Origin: Pelotomaculum sp.
GTDB taxonomy: Bacteria; Bacillota; Desulfotomaculia; Desulfotomaculales; Pelotomaculaceae
Direction: 5' to 3'
Length of the DNA stretch: 8,171 bases
Assembly (NCBI GenBank): GCA_022839445.1
Contig: JALHFC010000041.1
Location: forward strand, 1 to 8,171
Shown here: in pieces, positions 5,989 to 8,171 of the stretch
Layout of the letters: every line of letters begins with the position of its first letter
How positions within the stretch are numbered: the stretch's first letter is position 1
The notes under the pieces: generated by a model
The model's database searches: none
Told to the model about the DNA's origin: nothing
What the model saw: the letters and a program-made list of their open reading frames with translations, nothing else
Position numbers and translations under genes: made by a program

Positions 5989-7377
5989 ATGGGCAAGCAT
6001 TACGATGTGATTATTGTCGGGTCCGGTCCGGCCGGTATTTTTACAGCTCTTGAACTTGTCCAGGCCAAGACCGGCTCTAAAATACTTATTATTGAAAAAG
6101 GGCGTAATATTGACAAACGTGTCTGCATTGCTCGTGAGAAAGGCGCCCCCTGTTTCAACTGCTCACCTTGTTCTACTATCTGTGGGTGGGGCGGCGCCGG
6201 CGCTTTTAGCGATGGGAAGTTAACCCTCTCTACAGAAGTAGGGGGTAGCCTGGAAGAATATATCGGAGAAAAAAACCTTAACGAATTGATTCATTATATT
6301 GACAGTACTTACGTTAAGTTTGGCGCTCCCGGGCAGGTCTACGGACTGGAACATGAAAATGAAATCCAGGATATGCAGCGCCGGGCGGTACTTTCAGAGC
6401 TAAGGCTGATCCCGGTCCGGATCAGGCACATGGGTACCGGGCGCTGCAAGGACATTCTCCAGAAAATGCAGGAGTTCTTGCTCTCGTGTGGCGTAGAGGT
6501 ATGTACTTCTTGCCAGGTGGAAGAGATCCTGGTTAAAGATGAAAAATTGTGCGGTGTAAGGACTTGCGACGGGCGGATCTTAGGCGCTAATCACGTGGTG
6601 GTGGCGCCCGGTAGAGAGGGCGCGGATTGGCTCTGCCGGGAAGCGAGGCGACTAAGGCTTGACACAATGATCAACCCGGTCGATATCGGGGTGCGTGTTG
6701 AGCTTCCAGCGGCGGTAATGGAACCGCTGACGAGGATATTCTATGAAGCCAAGCTCATATATTACTCAAAGACATTCAGTGACAGGGTCCGTACATTTTG
6801 CATGAACCCCAATGGGGAAGTTGTCCTGGAAAACAACGACGGGTTAGTCACTGTTAACGGTCACAGCCACGCTTTCAATAAAACTGAAAATACCAACTTT
6901 GCGGTACTGGTTAGTAAAACGTTTACCGAACCTTTTAAGGAGCCTATAGCCTACGGCAGGTACATTGCCAGCTTGGCCAACCTACTAGGGGGCGGGGTGA
7001 TCGTTCAAAGCCTGGGCGACTTGTTTTCGGGGCGCCGCTCCACCAGGGAAAGGCTTGCCAAGTGCATGACTGTTCCTACGCTACGAGAGGCTACGCCTGG
7101 TGATTTAAGCCTGGTTTTTCCGTACCGCCACTTGATGGGAATAGTGGAAATGCTAAAAGCATTGGATAAAATAGCGCCGGGGGTATATTCCAGGTACACT
7201 CTGCTGTATGGAGTAGAGGTTAAGTTTTATTCTTCCCGTCTTGCCCTGTCGACTTCGTTGGAGACGCAAGTCAATAACCTTTTTGCGGCAGGAGACGGGG
7301 CAGGCATTTCAAGGGGCCTGGCGCAGGCCTCCGTATCTGGTGTAATGGTGGCAAGGGAGATTGCGAAAAGGATTTAG
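5989..7377 (+). CDS. FAD-dependent oxidoreductase, COG2509-type
   Basis: This 462-residue flavoprotein begins with an ADP-binding beta-alpha-beta motif, DVIIVGSGPAG (6-16), ending at the acidic Glu36 that contacts the adenosine ribose. The family signature GWGGAGAFSDGKL (66-78) follows, and near the C-terminus LFAAGDGAG (431-439) provides the second FAD contact (Asp436). This matches the uncharacterised 'FAD-dependent dehydrogenase' family (COG2509, related to BaiN/HI0933-like and GidA-like flavoproteins); the substrate is unknown. Just before the signature is CFNCSPCSTIC (Cys55, 58, 61, 65; spacing CX2CX2CX3C), with another Cys at 46, which could bind an iron-sulfur cluster or metal. The ATG at 5989 follows AGGGGGG (5977-5983). 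It is preceded by its own promoter and a small ORF, and purA follows 12 nt after its stop, so the two are probably cotranscribed. Confidence 0.88.
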   Translation: MGKHYDVIIVGSGPAGIFTALELVQAKTGSKILIIEKGRNIDKRVCIAREKGAPCFNCSPCSTICGWGGAGAFSDGKLTLSTEVGGSLEEYIGEKNLNELIHYIDSTYVKFGAPGQVYGLEHENEIQDMQRRAVLSELRLIPVRIRHMGTGRCKDILQKMQEFLLSCGVEVCTSCQVEEILVKDEKLCGVRTCDGRILGANHVVVAPGREGADWLCREARRLRLDTMINPVDIGVRVELPAAVMEPLTRIFYEAKLIYYSKTFSDRVRTFCMNPNGEVVLENNDGLVTVNGHSHAFNKTENTNFAVLVSKTFTEPFKEPIAYGRYIASLANLLGGGVIVQSLGDLFSGRRSTRERLAKCMTVPTLREATPGDLSLVFPYRHLMGIVEMLKALDKIAPGVYSRYTLLYGVEVKFYSSRLALSTSLETQVNNLFAAGDGAGISRGLAQASVSGVMVAREIAKRI

Positions 7378-7389
7378 GGGGTTGTCTTT

Positions 7390-8171
7390 ATGTCTACGGT
7401 AGTTGTAATCGGCGCCCAATGGGGAGACGAGGGAAAGGGGAAAGTTACCGACTTTCTTGCTGAAAAAGCGGACATGGTGGTCCGCTATATGGGTGGGAAC
7501 AACGCCGGTCACACTGTTGTAGTTGACGACCGGGAGTTTAAGTTGCACCTAATCCCTTCGGGAATTTTATATCCTGATAAGATTTGCGTTATAGGCAGTG
7601 GTGTGGTGATTGATCCAGCCGTTTTGCTAGAGGAGCTGGAGTCGCTGGGAAGGCGTGGTATCGGCGTAGAAAACCTGAGAATAAGCCAGCGCGCGCATAT
7701 TATTTTTCCCTATCACCAAAAACTGGACCAGGTGGAAGAAGAGCGCAAAGGCAGCTCTAAAATCGGCACCACCTGCCGCGGTATCGGTCCTGCTTACACG
7801 GACAAATCGGCGCGGGTGGGCATCAGGGTGATAGACCTTTTAGACAGGGAAGAGTTTGAGACCCTGCTCCAGAGGAATATAGAAGATAAAATGGATCTTT
7901 TAAAAGAGGTCTACGGTTGTGAATCCCTGGATTACAGTAGTGTTCTGGATTCCTACAGGGGTTACGCTGAATCTTTGAAAAGATATGTGTGTGACACGTC
8001 GGTGGTGGTAAACAATGCCATCAAGCAAGGTAAAAACGTGCTGTTTGAGGGCGCCCAGGGGACGCTTTTAGACCTTGATCACGGCACTTATCCCTACGTT
8101 ACTTCATCTCATCCCACTGCCGGGGCCGCCTGCCTGGGCGCGGGTATCGGGCCGACCAAAATCGGCCGGGT
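7390..8171 (+). CDS. purA: Adenylosuccinate synthetase, N-terminal 260 residues (3' end outside window)
   Basis: PurA joins IMP and aspartate using GTP to make adenylosuccinate, the first committed step from IMP to AMP, in the cytoplasm. The visible 260 codons are about 60% of the usual length of roughly 430. They carry the GTP/IMP loop IGAQWGDEGKGK (7-18) with the catalytic Asp13, GGNNAGHTVV (35-44) with His41, the IMP-binding segment KIGTTCRGIGPAY (124-136), and, near the edge, 'EGAQGTLLDLDHGTYPYVTS' followed by 'HPTAG'. The ATG at 7390 has AGGGGG (7376-7381) upstream, overlapping the stop of the FAD oxidoreductase gene. Expression is probably from the promoter at 5795-5823 as the second large gene of that unit. 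The frame is intact to the window end. Confidence 0.97.
   Translation, partial: MSTVVVIGAQWGDEGKGKVTDFLAEKADMVVRYMGGNNAGHTVVVDDREFKLHLIPSGILYPDKICVIGSGVVIDPAVLLEELESLGRRGIGVENLRISQRAHIIFPYHQKLDQVEEERKGSSKIGTTCRGIGPAYTDKSARVGIRVIDLLDREEFETLLQRNIEDKMDLLKEVYGCESLDYSSVLDSYRGYAESLKRYVCDTSVVVNNAIKQGKNVLFEGAQGTLLDLDHGTYPYVTSSHPTAGAACLGAGIGPTKIGR

Noticed and set aside
5989..7389. Idea that the flavoprotein is an enzyme of purine synthesis because it precedes purA
   Set aside because: The sequence shows a COG2509-type FAD protein with no resemblance to any known purine enzyme; adjacency alone does not support the role.

Overview
The window is a core-genome segment with every supported gene on the + strand, most likely from an endospore-forming Firmicute of the Clostridia (Desulfotomaculum/Pelotomaculum/Moorella-like Peptococcaceae or relatives). 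This placement is inferred from three things: the gene order ssb-rpsR / MazG-like-yybS-rplI-lonC-dnaB / FAD oxidoreductase-purA, a LonC-type protease (a family restricted to spore formers), and strong purine-rich Shine-Dalgarno sites with frequent TTG starts. No mobile element, CRISPR array, tRNA or rRNA was seen.

Region by region. Positions 1-488 are the end of a probable rpsF-ssb-rpsR operon: the C-terminal part of single-stranded DNA-binding protein with its DIPF tip, then ribosomal protein S18 in its four-ligand zinc form, closed by a clear intrinsic terminator. Positions 603-5781 are a probable second transcription unit: a small MazG-like helical protein, a YybS (DUF2232) membrane protein, ribosomal protein L9, a LonC-type ATP-dependent protease with intact ATPase and Ser-Lys protease residues, and the replicative helicase DnaB. 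The MazG-like/yybS and lonC/dnaB junctions are very tight; the gaps around rplI are 104 and 43 nt with no convincing terminator.

Positions 5782-7389 form a third unit. A near-consensus SigA-type promoter just after dnaB drives a leader that contains an unlisted 29-codon ORF with its own ribosome binding site. This is followed by a COG2509-type FAD-dependent oxidoreductase with an unusual cysteine cluster, and then purA (adenylosuccinate synthetase), which runs off the right edge.

The genes serve replication (SSB, DnaB), translation (S18, L9), protein quality control, probably in sporulation (LonC), and AMP synthesis (PurA), with three poorly characterised proteins between them. I see no obviously new multi-gene system. 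The items most worth a second look are the 29-residue hydrophobic ORF in the 5782-5988 gap, the ferredoxin-like cysteine spacing in the flavoprotein, the MazG-like protein that lacks the usual metal-binding acids, and the absence of a gdpP-like gene from the slot between yybS and rplI.
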